64,000 nt of DNA from Porphyrobacter sp. AAP60 (GCF_001296025.1 NZ_LJHV01000002.1:248001-312000); one strand, 5' to 3'. Shown: positions 47,371 through 55,329, counted from the stretch's first letter. Numbers and translations are program-made. The notes: a model not told the origin generated them from the sequence alone.

Positions 47371-47509
47371 CGTCATTGCGAGGAGCACAGCGACGAAGCA
47401 ATCCATGGCCTGACCGGCGAATTTGGTAGCCCGGTCCATGGATCGCCACGGCCCTACGGGCCTCGCGATGACGAGTTTTCAGTTTTGGAGAAGCTGGGGC
47501 GGGGGTGAT
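47371..47509. repeat. Inverted repeat element, family C copy 1, with duplicated gene-end tail
   Basis: Arms CGTCATTGCGAGGAGC-type (47371 onwards) and CCTCGCGATGACG (ending 47473) enclose about 75 bases that contain a second inverted pair (ATCCATGGCC; CCATGGATCG). The element resembles the common alphaproteobacterial repeat with CGTCATTGCGAGG. Its tail 47486-47509 is nearly identical (22 of 24) to the last 24 bases of the response regulator gene (47337-47360). Confidence 0.85.
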
Positions 47510-47521
47510 CCTTCGCTCGGG

Positions 47522-47782
47522 TCACACCCTGCGGCGACGAACCAGATTGAGCACCAGCAGCAGCAGCACCGATCCAAGCAGCGAGACCGCAATCGCGCTC
47601 AGGCTGAGATCGCCGCTCATGATATTGCCGCCGCCGATATACGGATTGAGCAGAAAACCGGCAATCAGCGCGCCAACGATCCCGACGACGACATTCATCA
47701 GGATACCGCCGCCGCCGCCTACCAGAATGCTGGCAACCCAGCCGATCAAGCCGCCGACGATCAAAAGAATAATCAGGTTCAC
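47522..47782 (-). CDS. GlsB/YeaQ/YmgE family stress-response membrane protein
   Basis: An 86-residue protein with three membrane helices (LIILLIVGGLIGWVASILV; GILMNVVVGIVGALIAGFLL; SLSAIAVSLLGSVLLLLVLNLV) and a Gly-rich loop between helix one and two, the hallmark of this family (DUF/transglycosylase-associated proteins). Such proteins are induced by envelope or osmotic stress; molecular role unclear. The start is GTG 47782 with GGGAG seven bases ahead. It lies between two copies of repeat family C. Confidence 0.88.
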   Translation of the reverse strand: MNLIILLIVGGLIGWVASILVGGGGGILMNVVVGIVGALIAGFLLNPYIGGGNIMSGDLSLSAIAVSLLGSVLLLLVLNLVRRRRV

Positions 47783-47941
47783 TGCACATCTCCCACAATT
47801 GTAATGGCTCAACCGGAGATTGGTCGGGAATGTTCCGTGGCGATAGGAATTGCGCGATGGGCGAGGGGAGGTAAGCGCTTTGATTGCTCTCCTGGAGCCA
47901 AGCCGCGCCAAGCTCTGGCTTTGGCTGGGAAGCCGAAGTTT

Positions 47942-48081
47942 CGTCATTGCGAGGAGCCGCAGGCGACGCGGCAATCCATGACCTGCCCTCACAAGCCGGG
48001 AACCCGGTCCATGGATCGCCACGGCTTTACGGGCCTCGCGATGACGATATTTCAGGTTTGAAAAAGCTGGGGCGGGGGTGA
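47942..48081. repeat. Inverted repeat element, family C copy 2, with tail
   Basis: Same architecture as copy 1: CGTCATTGCGAGG (47942 onward) paired with CCTCGCGATGACG (48034-48046), the inner ATCCATG/CCATGGAT pair, and the tail TTGAAAAAGCTGGGGCGGGG (48058-48077), again like the response regulator gene end. The GlsB-like gene lies between the two copies. Confidence 0.85.
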
Positions 48082-48096
48082 GCTAATCCAACCTCC

Positions 48097-48194
48097 CTCC
48101 TATTCTCCCCGGACTTGATCCGGGGCCCCGCTGCCTTTTTCTATGCCTACAAACAAAGAAAGCGGGATCCCGGGTCATGCCCGGGAAGACGGGA
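48097..48194. repeat. Inverted repeat element, family D
   Basis: Left arm 48097-48132 (CCCCGGACTTGATCCGGGGC inside) and right arm 48160-48194 (GATCCCGGGTCATGCCCGGG inside) pair over about 30 bases with a 27-base centre. Each arm is itself a shorter palindrome. It resembles the widespread repeat with CCGGACTTGATCCGGG in alphaproteobacteria. A 16-base hairpin follows at 48216-48231 (GCAGAC-CGAC-GTCTGC). No transposase is present. Confidence 0.8.
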
Positions 48195-48308
48195 GTGTTT
48201 GTTATTGCGAGGAGAGCAGACCGACGTCTGCTTTCGGCATGTCGCCGCAAGGCCGCTCATGGCCGAAACTGGGTGGAAAGACGACATTAAGCGATCATCG
48301 GCCATAAG
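48195..48308. other. Repeat-like intergenic stretch before the orphan gene
   Basis: This stretch starts with a short family-C-like fragment (TTATTGCGAGGAG at 48202-48214), then the hairpin at 48216-48231, then sequence with GGCCGCTCATGGCCG. It resembles the mosaic intergenic repeats of sphingomonads. No ribosome-binding site or clear promoter for the following gene can be seen. Confidence 0.4.
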
Positions 48309-48668
48309 ATGGCTATGGCACAACTAGAGACCATCACGTCGGACTGGCTGGCAGATCGAGCTGCCTTGCACGATGCTATTGCAGTTTCCGCTCATTGGGC
48401 TGGGTCGAAGTTGAGAATTGAAATCGATGACGAATGGCCCAACTTGCTGAGCTCAGAAATGTGCGATCGCAATCCATGCGGAGGGTGGTTGGTCTTTGAT
48501 GGGGCACAAATCATCCACGGCGACTTGAGCGATGTGCTCAATTGCCATGTGAATGATCTCCGATTGGACGATGGGAAGTGGTCGATCTACTTCGCAAGGA
48601 AATCACTGTTCTCGAAGCGGGGCCTGCTGACGATTATTGCCGAGAATGCAGCCTTCGAACGAAATTAA
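48309..48668 (+). CDS. Hypothetical protein of 119 residues, lower GC (orphan)
   Basis: I do not recognise this gene. The product is acidic, with two Trp-rich strands (GGWLVFDGAQIIHGDLSDVLNC; KWSIYFARKSL) and two Cys; an all-beta fold is likely. Base use is visibly different from the surroundings: about half G+C by eye, with AGA, TTG, CTA and ATT codons rare elsewhere in the window. It sits directly downstream of three repeat elements. Start ATG 48309 (or 48315) has no ribosome-binding site. These signs suggest horizontal acquisition; expression is uncertain, and it could be a decaying gene. Confidence 0.5.
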   Translation: MAMAQLETITSDWLADRAALHDAIAVSAHWAGSKLRIEIDDEWPNLLSSEMCDRNPCGGWLVFDGAQIIHGDLSDVLNCHVNDLRLDDGKWSIYFARKSLFSKRGLLTIIAENAAFERN

Positions 48669-48744
48669 TCAGTGATCGAACTACCGCAACGGGGTCGATT
48701 TCAGAATGCCGGCTTTTGGCGCGAATTTGCCTGAAGCAGACCCC

Positions 48745-49689
48745 TTAACGCACCCAGTCCAGCCCCATCTCCTCGAAAATTTCTTTGTCTTCGGCCCAGT
48801 TTTCGAGCTGCTTGACGTGGAGATAAAGGTGCACCGGCACGCCCAGCACCTCTGACAACTCCGCCCGCGCCGCCGCGCCGATCTGCTTGATCCGTGATCC
48901 GCCCTTGCCCAGCACGATGGCGCGCTGGGTTTCGCGGGCGACCACGATCTGCTGGTGGATTTCGATGCTGCCATCGGCCCGCACTTCGTATTTTTCGGGC
49001 CGCACGGCGCTGTCGTAGGGCAGTTCTTCGTGGAGCTGTTGGTAGAGCTGCTCGCGGGTGATTTCAGTGGCGAGCAGGCGTTCGGATACGTTGGAGACCT
49101 GATCTTCGGGATACATCCATTCGGCTTCCGGCATCATGCCCGCCAGCGCGTCTTTCAGTTCCGGCACACCGTCACCGGTCAACGCGGAAACGAAGTAGAT
49201 TTCGGCAAATTCGACTTTGCCGGCCAGATCCTGCGCCAGCGCCAGCATCGGTTCCTTCTTCGACCGATCGACCTTGTTAATGACGAGGATCTTGCGTTCG
49301 GGTCTTCCGGCCAACGCTTCCAGCAAGGGCTCCAGCTCGTGGCGGCGTTGCTTGATCGGATCGACCAGCAGCACCACCGCGTCGGCAGCCTCTGCGCCTT
49401 CCCACGCGGCGCTGACCATGGCGCGGTCGAGCCTGCGGCGCGGCGCGAAGATGCCGGGGGTGTCGACCAGAATCATCTGCACCGGCGCGCCTGCCAGTTC
49501 ATGCAGCGCAATGCCCAGCATCCGGGCGCGGGTGGTCTGCGCCTTGGCCGATGTGATCGCGACCTTCTGGCCGACAAGCTGGTTCACCAGAGTCGATTTG
49601 CCGGCATTCGGCGCACCGATCACGGCGATCATCCCGCAGCGGGTAAGGGCAGGGGAGGTGGAGTCAGGTGAAGAGGGTGTTTGTGTCAT
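48745..49689 (-). CDS. era: GTPase Era
   Basis: A 314-residue GTPase required for 16S rRNA maturation and 30S assembly. G1 is GAPNAGKST at residues 25-33, G3 DTPG, G4 NKVD; the C-terminal KH domain has the GKGGSRIKQIGAAAR motif. The length fits. It is the last gene of the operon lepB-rnc-era on the minus strand. The gap to rnc is 154 bases and contains a tandem repeat and a parS site. The N-terminal 15 residues before the G domain are Ser/Pro-rich. Confidence 0.96.
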   Translation of the reverse strand: MTQTPSSPDSTSPALTRCGMIAVIGAPNAGKSTLVNQLVGQKVAITSAKAQTTRARMLGIALHELAGAPVQMILVDTPGIFAPRRRLDRAMVSAAWEGAEAADAVVLLVDPIKQRRHELEPLLEALAGRPERKILVINKVDRSKKEPMLALAQDLAGKVEFAEIYFVSALTGDGVPELKDALAGMMPEAEWMYPEDQVSNVSERLLATEITREQLYQQLHEELPYDSAVRPEKYEVRADGSIEIHQQIVVARETQRAIVLGKGGSRIKQIGAAARAELSEVLGVPVHLYLHVKQLENWAEDKEIFEEMGLDWVR

Positions 49690-49748
49690 GCCCGCCCCAT
49701 ATCCATTTGCCGTGCATTTGTCGAAGCCCGGCGCAGCGCTTGCGGCAG

Positions 49749-49789
49749 TTAGGTGCGGGTTAGACCCCCCTTAGGTGTCGGTTAGACCC
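49749..49789. repeat. Tandem 19-bp direct repeat next to parS
   Basis: Two copies of TTAGGTGNNGGTTAGACCC (49749-49767 and 49771-49789) agree at 17 of 19 positions, separated by CCC, giving a 22-bp period (about two helical turns). They end 20 bases before the parS palindrome and lie between rnc and era. I know no family for this sequence. Such spacing could place two protein molecules on the same face of DNA. Confidence 0.7.
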
Positions 49790-49809
49790 TTGGTCGCTCT
49801 TTGCGCGCA

Positions 49810-49829
49810 AATGTTTCACGTGAAACATT
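49810..49829. other. parS site (ParB-binding centromere element)
   Basis: AATGTTTCACGTGAAACATT is a perfect 20-bp palindrome whose core TGTTTCACGTGAAACA (49812-49827) is the canonical chromosomal parS sequence recognised by ParB. Cells load ParB here and spread it along DNA to direct ParA-driven origin segregation and SMC loading. It is intergenic (rnc/era). Chromosomal parS sites in Alphaproteobacteria cluster near the replication origin, so the window may be origin-proximal; parAB themselves are not in the window. Confidence 0.9.
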
Positions 49830-49843
49830 GCGGGAACAGGGTG

Positions 49844-50527
49844 TCAGCCGAATTGCTCCAGAAACGCCTTTGCGGCCAGCCTTTCGGCCTCGCCCTTGCT
49901 GGTCGCGGTGGCCGATGCGCTGCCGACATTGCGGACGCTGACCTGCACGGTAAAGCGTGCCGCGTGATCCGGCCCGCTGCGGTCGGTCACTTCGTAAACC
50001 GGCCCGGCGCGGCGGTTGCCTGCGGCCCATTCCTGAAGTGCGCTTTTGGGATGCTTAGCCTTGCCGACATCGCCTTCCAGTTCATGCGCCCACAGGCGGT
50101 AGATGATGGCCTGCGCGGTATCGAAACCGTGCTGGATAAAGCACGCGCCGATCAGCGCTTCCATCACATCGCCAAGGATCTTGTCGCTATCCGCCCCGCC
50201 ATCATCGCGGGCCTGTTTGCCCAGCCGGATATGGACGGGAAGGCCGATGGCCCGCGCAATCCGGGCGCAGGTGGTGCCGCTGACCAGAGCGTTGAGGCGC
50301 TGTGACAGCTTGCCTTCGGGCGCATCGCCCGCGCGGAACAGCCAGCTGGCAACCGACAGGCCCAGCACCCTGTCCCCCAGAAATTCAAGCCGCTGGTAAT
50401 CCGCAGCCTCTGCGCCCGAACCGTTGAAGCTGCCATGGGTCAACGCCTCCAGCCACGGGGTTTCATCGCCGATGACAAAGCCTTGCGCTTCAAGCCATGC
50501 GCGGGCGGCAGGATCGAGGGTGGTCAC
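49844..50527 (-). CDS. rnc: Ribonuclease III
   Basis: A 227-residue dsRNA endonuclease that processes rRNA precursors and structured mRNAs. The catalytic signature is QRLEFLGDRVLGL (the usual small residue after GD replaced by Arg), with a second acidic site GDVMEALIGACF, and a C-terminal dsRNA-binding domain (HPKSALQEWAAG ... SKGEAERLAAKAFLEQFG). GTG 50527 overlaps the lepB stop by four bases (GTGA). The open frame reaches 50587 but that part is inside lepB. The gene is in the common alphaproteobacterial order lepB-rnc-era. Confidence 0.95.
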   Translation of the reverse strand: MTTLDPAARAWLEAQGFVIGDETPWLEALTHGSFNGSGAEAADYQRLEFLGDRVLGLSVASWLFRAGDAPEGKLSQRLNALVSGTTCARIARAIGLPVHIRLGKQARDDGGADSDKILGDVMEALIGACFIQHGFDTAQAIIYRLWAHELEGDVGKAKHPKSALQEWAAGNRRAGPVYEVTDRSGPDHAARFTVQVSVRNVGSASATATSKGEAERLAAKAFLEQFG

Positions 50528-51366
50528 AATGTGTCTCCGATCCGGTTCCAGCGCGCGGCGGAAAACCATGTCCAGGGCTTGATCCATTCGGCGCTGCCAT
50601 TGGTGGACCAGACGATAATCGCTGCGCGGCCCACCAGCAGGTCTTGCGGCACCAGACCCACCGCGTCGCCCGCCACTGCCGCAAAGCGGCTGTCGCGCGA
50701 ATTGTCACGGTTGTCGCCCATCACGAACAGGCTTCCGGCAGGTACGGTCTGCGGGGCATAGGCATCGCCCTGGGTCAGCCCGAAATCGAGCACATCGTAG
50801 CTTTTGCCGCCCGGCAGAGTTTCGCGGAACCGGGCATAGCGGCACACGGCGCTGCCATCTGCGGCCTGTTCCAGGTCGCCGCCCCATTCGCAGCCGGTGT
50901 TGGCCGATTGCACGATCAGCGCGTCGGCGATGCGGGCGCGCGGCACCATCTTGCCATTGAGCATCAACTGCCCGTCGATCACGCTCACATTGTCGCCCGG
51001 CAGGCCGATCACCCGCTTGATGTAATCGCGCCCGTCAACCGGATGCTTGAAGATCACGATATCGCCGCGTTCAGGTGTCGCAGCGAAGATTCGCCCGCCG
51101 GGAAGCGGCAGATCGAAGGGGAGCGAATGGCGCGAAAAGCCGTAAGGCCACTTGGCTGCCAGCAGGTAATCGCCGTTCATCAACCGTGGCAACATGCTTT
51201 CAGAAGGGATCGAAAAGGGCGAGAATACGAATACCCGAAAAGCCAGCACCACCAGCAGCACTTTGACCACAAACCAGATGAAACTGCCCTGTTTTTCGCC
51301 AGTCTGCGAAGGGCCTGCGCTGGCAGCGGGCGCGAAATCGCCGGGAGATTGGGTCTTAACATCCAT
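50524..51366 (-). CDS. lepB: Signal peptidase I
   Basis: A 280-residue inner-membrane serine protease that cleaves Sec/Tat signal peptides. One membrane anchor at residues 29-47 (FIWFVVKVLLVVLAFRVFV) is followed by the nucleophile Ser57 in IPSESM, the general base Lys117 in YIKRVIGLPGD and the later GDNRDNSRDSR box. The start ATG 51366 has only a weak GAGAG ahead. It is divergent from pgi (47 bases between starts), so their promoters overlap. Length fits alphaproteobacterial LepB (about 250-290). Confidence 0.95.
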   Translation of the reverse strand: MDVKTQSPGDFAPAASAGPSQTGEKQGSFIWFVVKVLLVVLAFRVFVFSPFSIPSESMLPRLMNGDYLLAAKWPYGFSRHSLPFDLPLPGGRIFAATPERGDIVIFKHPVDGRDYIKRVIGLPGDNVSVIDGQLMLNGKMVPRARIADALIVQSANTGCEWGGDLEQAADGSAVCRYARFRETLPGGKSYDVLDFGLTQGDAYAPQTVPAGSLFVMGDNRDNSRDSRFAAVAGDAVGLVPQDLLVGRAAIIVWSTNGSAEWIKPWTWFSAARWNRIGDTL

Positions 51367-51412
51367 CTCTCATGCCCTTACTCGGCTCGGCAGACATGCG
51401 CAAAGGGGAACG

Positions 51413-52975
51413 ATGATGAGCACAGCGGGCAATGGACAGGCAAGCGATGCCGCGGCCGCGTGGGCCACGCTGCGCACGCTGGCAACGCCCACCCTTGCGC
51501 AGTTGTTCGCCAATGACCCGGCGCGTCCTGAGGCGTTGACCCGGCGGATCAGCTGGCCGATCGAACCGGGCAGCAGCGCCGAAGCCGGGATGATCATCGA
51601 CTTTTCCAAAACCCACCTCAGCAATGAGGCGCTGGCCGCGTTCGAGGCGCTGGCCGAAGCGCAGGGCTTTGGCGCCGCGCGCGATGCGCTGTTCGGCGGC
51701 GGGATCGTGAACCCCACCGAAGGCCGCGCCGCCACTCACGGCGCGCTGCGCGGTAGCGGCACGGATGCCCAGGTGGAGGAAGCCGAAGCGCTGCTCGCCC
51801 GCATGGGAATGCTGGTCGAAGCCATCCATGAAGGCGCTCTGGGCGAAGTGCGGCACTGCATCGCCATCGGCATCGGTGGATCGGCGCTGGGCCCGGCACT
51901 GGCGATCGACGCGCTGACCCGCGATCTGGCGCTGGTCGATGTCCATGTGGTCTCGAACATCGATGGCCTTGCGCTGGAACAGGCGTTTGCCGCCTGCGAT
52001 CCGGCCACCACGCTGATTGCGCTCGCATCCAAGACCTTCACCACCATCGAAACGCTGACCAATGCGAACAGCGCGCTCAAATGGCTCGCGGATAACGGGG
52101 TGGAAGATCCCGGCGGGCGGGTGATCGCGCTGACCGCCGCGCCCGATAAGGCGGTGGAATGGGGAGTGGACGAAACCCGCGTACTGCCCTTTGTTGAAAG
52201 CGTCGGCGGGCGCTATTCGCTGTTTTCGTCGATTGGTTTCCCGGTAGCGCTGGCGGTGGGGATGGAAGAATTCCGCGCCATGCTGGCAGGGGCCAAGGCG
52301 GTGGATGATCACTTCCGCCAAACCGAAGGCCGCGCCAACGCCCCGCTGATCGCCGCCTTTGCGGACCAGTTCTATACCCGGATCAAGGGCTGCCAGACCC
52401 GCGCGGTGTTCGCCTATGACGAACGGCTGAAGCTGCTGCCCGATTACCTCCAGCAGCTGGAAATGGAATCGAACGGCAAGAGCGTGAAGGCTGATGGCAC
52501 TCCCGTCGAAGGGCCGACCGCGCCGGTCACATGGGGCGGGGTGGGTACAGATGCGCAGCACGCAGTGTTCCAGCTGCTGCATCAGGGCACGCACCTGATC
52601 CCGGTCGATTTCATCGCCAGCATCGGACCCGGAGACCAGCTTGATCCTGCGCACCACCGCACGCTGCTGCTGAACTGCCTTGCACAGGGCGCGGCGCTGA
52701 TGGCGGGCAAGAGCTCTGAAGACCCGGCCCGCGCCTATGCGGGCGATCGCCCCTCCACCACTTTCCTGGTCGATGATTGCGATGCGGCGGCACTGGGCGC
52801 CCTGATCGCGTTCCATGAACAGCGCACCTTTGCCAATGCGGTGCTGATGGGGATCAACCCGTTCGACCAGTTCGGGGTGGAACTGGGCAAGGCGATTGCC
52901 AAGCAGATCGATTCGGGTGAGGGCAGTTTCGATCCCAGCACGCAGGCGCTGATGGCGGCGGCAGGATTGGCGTAA
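51413..52975 (+). CDS. pgi: Glucose-6-phosphate isomerase
   Basis: A 520-residue enzyme interconverting glucose-6-phosphate and fructose-6-phosphate, linking glycogen sugars with glycolysis and gluconeogenesis. Family motifs: IGIGGSALGP, SKTFTTIETLTN, GGRYSLFSSIGFPVAL, the signature GTDAQHAVFQLLHQGTHLIP and the catalytic Lys region FGVELGKAIA near the C-terminus. AAAGGGG lies ahead of two adjacent ATG codons (51413, 51416); either may be the start. The longer upstream frame overlaps lepB and is rejected. Divergent from lepB. Confidence 0.96.
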   Translation: MMSTAGNGQASDAAAAWATLRTLATPTLAQLFANDPARPEALTRRISWPIEPGSSAEAGMIIDFSKTHLSNEALAAFEALAEAQGFGAARDALFGGGIVNPTEGRAATHGALRGSGTDAQVEEAEALLARMGMLVEAIHEGALGEVRHCIAIGIGGSALGPALAIDALTRDLALVDVHVVSNIDGLALEQAFAACDPATTLIALASKTFTTIETLTNANSALKWLADNGVEDPGGRVIALTAAPDKAVEWGVDETRVLPFVESVGGRYSLFSSIGFPVALAVGMEEFRAMLAGAKAVDDHFRQTEGRANAPLIAAFADQFYTRIKGCQTRAVFAYDERLKLLPDYLQQLEMESNGKSVKADGTPVEGPTAPVTWGGVGTDAQHAVFQLLHQGTHLIPVDFIASIGPGDQLDPAHHRTLLLNCLAQGAALMAGKSSEDPARAYAGDRPSTTFLVDDCDAAALGALIAFHEQRTFANAVLMGINPFDQFGVELGKAIAKQIDSGEGSFDPSTQALMAAAGLA

Positions 52976-53182
52976 GTTGCAGCGGCATTCCGCTTGTTCT
53001 GCGGGAACGCAGGATGGTTTCGCCAGCGTGTTATTACCGGGAAGAGCGCACCGAAGAACGCGACAGAAGCTGCCGATTTGCTCCGCCCGTCGCGTTCGAA
53101 TTGCACACCTGTGACATATGCGTATTGTTCAAGGCACGTGGATCATCCGCGTCCCGTTCCGTTTGTTTACCAGGGCTCTCCG

Positions 53183-53566
53183 ATGAAATCAGTGTTTCTT
53201 CCTGCGATGCTTGCTGCCATCGCGGCCACCCCCGTTCCGGCTCTGGCAGATGGCGGCACGGCGCGGTCGATGGTCAAACCGGCACGCCTGATCGAGTTTA
53301 CGGGCGAGCGTGAGTTGCTCAAGGAATCTGCGCGCTTGCGCGTGTGGCGGGGCGAGATCGGTTACACCCTCGAAGTTGATGCCGCGGGCACTCCGACCGA
53401 ATGCGAATTGGTTGACAGGTTTCGTATGAACTACGTGAATGTGAAACTGTGCGACGTGCTGATGAAGCATCACAGCTTCGAACCCGCGCTGGACGCGACA
53501 GGTTCGGCGGTGGACGGCAGCTATGAAGGGCGGCTCAACTTCATGGAAATGCGCGAAAAGGAATAG
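53183..53566 (+). CDS. Secreted protein with TonB C-terminal-like domain
   Basis: A 127-residue protein with a signal peptide (LPAMLAAIAATPVPALA, cleavage near residue 22). The mature part matches the pattern of small TonB_C-like domains frequent in Sphingomonadales: YTLEVDAAGTPTECELVD, a central Cys, then KHHSFEPALDATGSAVDGSYEGRLNF. A true TonB would have a membrane anchor and proline-rich spacer; here the exported form lacks them, so it probably does not transduce energy, and its role is unknown. Upstream 52976-53182 has no other gene. Confidence 0.7.
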   Translation: MKSVFLPAMLAAIAATPVPALADGGTARSMVKPARLIEFTGERELLKESARLRVWRGEIGYTLEVDAAGTPTECELVDRFRMNYVNVKLCDVLMKHHSFEPALDATGSAVDGSYEGRLNFMEMREKE

Positions 53567-53772
53567 GCACCCGGGCAGGGCTGAAGTGTTCAGCAGCGCG
53601 GTCGAGGTTGACATTCCTGACAATCGCGCCCATTTGCGCCGCATCGAAGCGCGCTAGCCATGCGTGAAGCGGCGGAAATCTAAAAGCATCCGCCCCGGCC
53701 GCGCCTCGGTTCTACCTTTCCAGACTTCCCATTTCACGCGGGCGGTTTCAACCCCCGCGCCGCGCGTGGCGT

Positions 53773-53797
53773 GCCCGTGAACGCTTGGCGTTCGGGC
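53773..53797 (+). other. Hairpin in the 5' leader of the DEAD-box helicase gene
   Basis: GAACGC-TTG-GCGTTC flanked by GCCC and GGGC, with a 2-base bulge, makes a ten-pair stem 42 bases before the helicase start. The leader from 53650 is GC-rich with more pairing. Cold- or autoregulated helicase genes often have such leaders. Confidence 0.5.
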
Positions 53798-53838
53798 AGC
53801 CCAGCGCGCGTCGCAGACTATTTGCGAGCATTTTTTAC

Positions 53839-55329
53839 ATGACTACTTTTGCTGAACTCGGGCTGTCGCAGCCCGTTCTCCAGGCCCTCGACATGAAGGG
53901 CTATTCCACGCCGACCCCGATCCAGGAACAGGCGATCCCGCCGGTTCTGAAGGGCCGCGACCTGCTTGGCATCGCGCAGACCGGCACCGGCAAGACCGCT
54001 GCTTTCATGCTGCCCAGCATTGATCGCCTGCGCGAAGCCGACAAGCAGATCCCGTTCAAATCCTGCCGCATGCTGGTGTTGGCGCCGACCCGCGAACTTG
54101 CGGTGCAGATTGCCGATAGCGCCAAGGATTATGGCGCGCTGGCCGGCCTTAAGGTGCAATGCATCGTTGGCGGCACATCGGTGGGCAAGGATCGCAACAA
54201 GCTGCACCGCGGCACCGATATTCTTGTCGCCACGCCGGGCCGTCTGCTCGATCTGATCGAACAGAAGGCACTGAACCTCAATGGCATCGAAGTACTGGTG
54301 CTGGACGAGGCCGACCAGATGCTCGACCTCGGGTTCATCCATGCACTGCGCAAGATCAAGGAACTGGCACCCAAGGATCGCCAGACCCTGTTCTTCAGCG
54401 CCACCATGCCCAAGGCGATCAAGGAACTGGTCAGCGGCTTCTGCAACAACCCGGTGCAGGTCTCGGTCACCCCGCAAAGCACCACGGCAGAGCGGATCGA
54501 CCAATATTTGTTCATGGTGCAGCAGGACGAAAAGCTGTCCTTGCTCGAAATGATCCTCAAGGGCCGTCACGAAGTGCCCGGCGCGGTTGAACGCGTTTTG
54601 ATCTTCACCCGCACCAAGCACGGCGCGGACCGGGTGGTGAAGCGGCTGGCGCAAGGCGGGATCGAAAGCAACGCGATCCACGGCAACAAATCGCAGCCGC
54701 AGCGCCAGCGTGCGCTTGACGAATTCCGCAAGGGCCGCGTGCCGGTGCTGATCGCGACCGATGTGGCCGCGCGCGGGATCGATATTCCGGGCGTCAGCCA
54801 CGTGATCAACTACGAACTGCCCAATGTGCCAGAGCAATACGTCCACCGTATTGGCCGCACCGCGCGTGCGGGCAAGGACGGGGTGGCGATTGCCTTTTGT
54901 GCCGAGGATGAACGCGCATATCTGAAGGATATCCGCAAGGTCACCGGCGCAGAGCTCGATCGCCTGCCGCTGCCGGATAACTTCCGCGCCGTGGTGGAAG
55001 GCGAAGGCCCGACCAAGCCTGCACCCCGCGTACCGATGAAGCGGGTGCAGCCGCGCCCCGTTGGTCAGCGTCCGCAGGGCCAGCGCGCTCAGGGTGATCG
55101 CAAGCCGCAGGGCGAACGTCGCCCCGATGGCGAGCGGCGTCCGCAAGGTGATCGCAAGCCGCAGCAGTCGCAGGGTGCGGCCCGTCCCGGCGGGAATGGC
55201 GGCGGTGGCGACCGGCGTCAGCCCGGCAGCGGCGGCCGTCCCTCGGGCGGGGGCGGCGGTGATCGTGGCCGTGGCCGTGGTCGTCCCGGCGGCGGCGGCG
55301 GTGGCCGTCCGCGCTCTGCAAGCGTCTGA
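53839..55329 (+). CDS. DEAD-box RNA helicase, RhlE-like
   Basis: A 496-residue ATP-dependent RNA helicase. All core motifs are present: the Q motif TPIQEQAIP, Walker A AQTGTGKT, PTRELA, TPGRLLD, DEAD as VLDEADQMLD, SAT, ARGIDIPGVSHVINYELP and HRIGRTARAG. After about residue 395 comes a 95-residue basic, Gly/Arg/Gln-rich tail (repeats of RPQGQR, QGDRKPQ and RGRGRGRPGGGGG), like the RGG tails that bind RNA and promote condensates. Such helicases work in ribosome assembly, mRNA decay and cold adaptation. Start ATG 53839 has no strong ribosome-binding site but the upstream leader is structured. A strong hairpin follows. Confidence 0.95.
   Translation: MTTFAELGLSQPVLQALDMKGYSTPTPIQEQAIPPVLKGRDLLGIAQTGTGKTAAFMLPSIDRLREADKQIPFKSCRMLVLAPTRELAVQIADSAKDYGALAGLKVQCIVGGTSVGKDRNKLHRGTDILVATPGRLLDLIEQKALNLNGIEVLVLDEADQMLDLGFIHALRKIKELAPKDRQTLFFSATMPKAIKELVSGFCNNPVQVSVTPQSTTAERIDQYLFMVQQDEKLSLLEMILKGRHEVPGAVERVLIFTRTKHGADRVVKRLAQGGIESNAIHGNKSQPQRQRALDEFRKGRVPVLIATDVAARGIDIPGVSHVINYELPNVPEQYVHRIGRTARAGKDGVAIAFCAEDERAYLKDIRKVTGAELDRLPLPDNFRAVVEGEGPTKPAPRVPMKRVQPRPVGQRPQGQRAQGDRKPQGERRPDGERRPQGDRKPQQSQGAARPGGNGGGGDRRQPGSGGRPSGGGGGDRGRGRGRPGGGGGGRPRSASV

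Noticed and set aside
47486..48081. attL/attR-like boundaries of an integrative element around the GlsB-like gene
   Set aside because: The direct repeats are gene-end copies, but there is no integrase or cargo beyond one household-type gene, so I keep it as a duplication, not an element.
47371..48194. Possible CRISPR array or insertion sequence because of several repeats
   Set aside because: Repeats are few, of different families, irregularly spaced and palindromic, with no cas gene or transposase.
51356..52816. 486-codon minus-strand frame opposite pgi
   Set aside because: Same cause; pgi motifs are complete on the plus strand.
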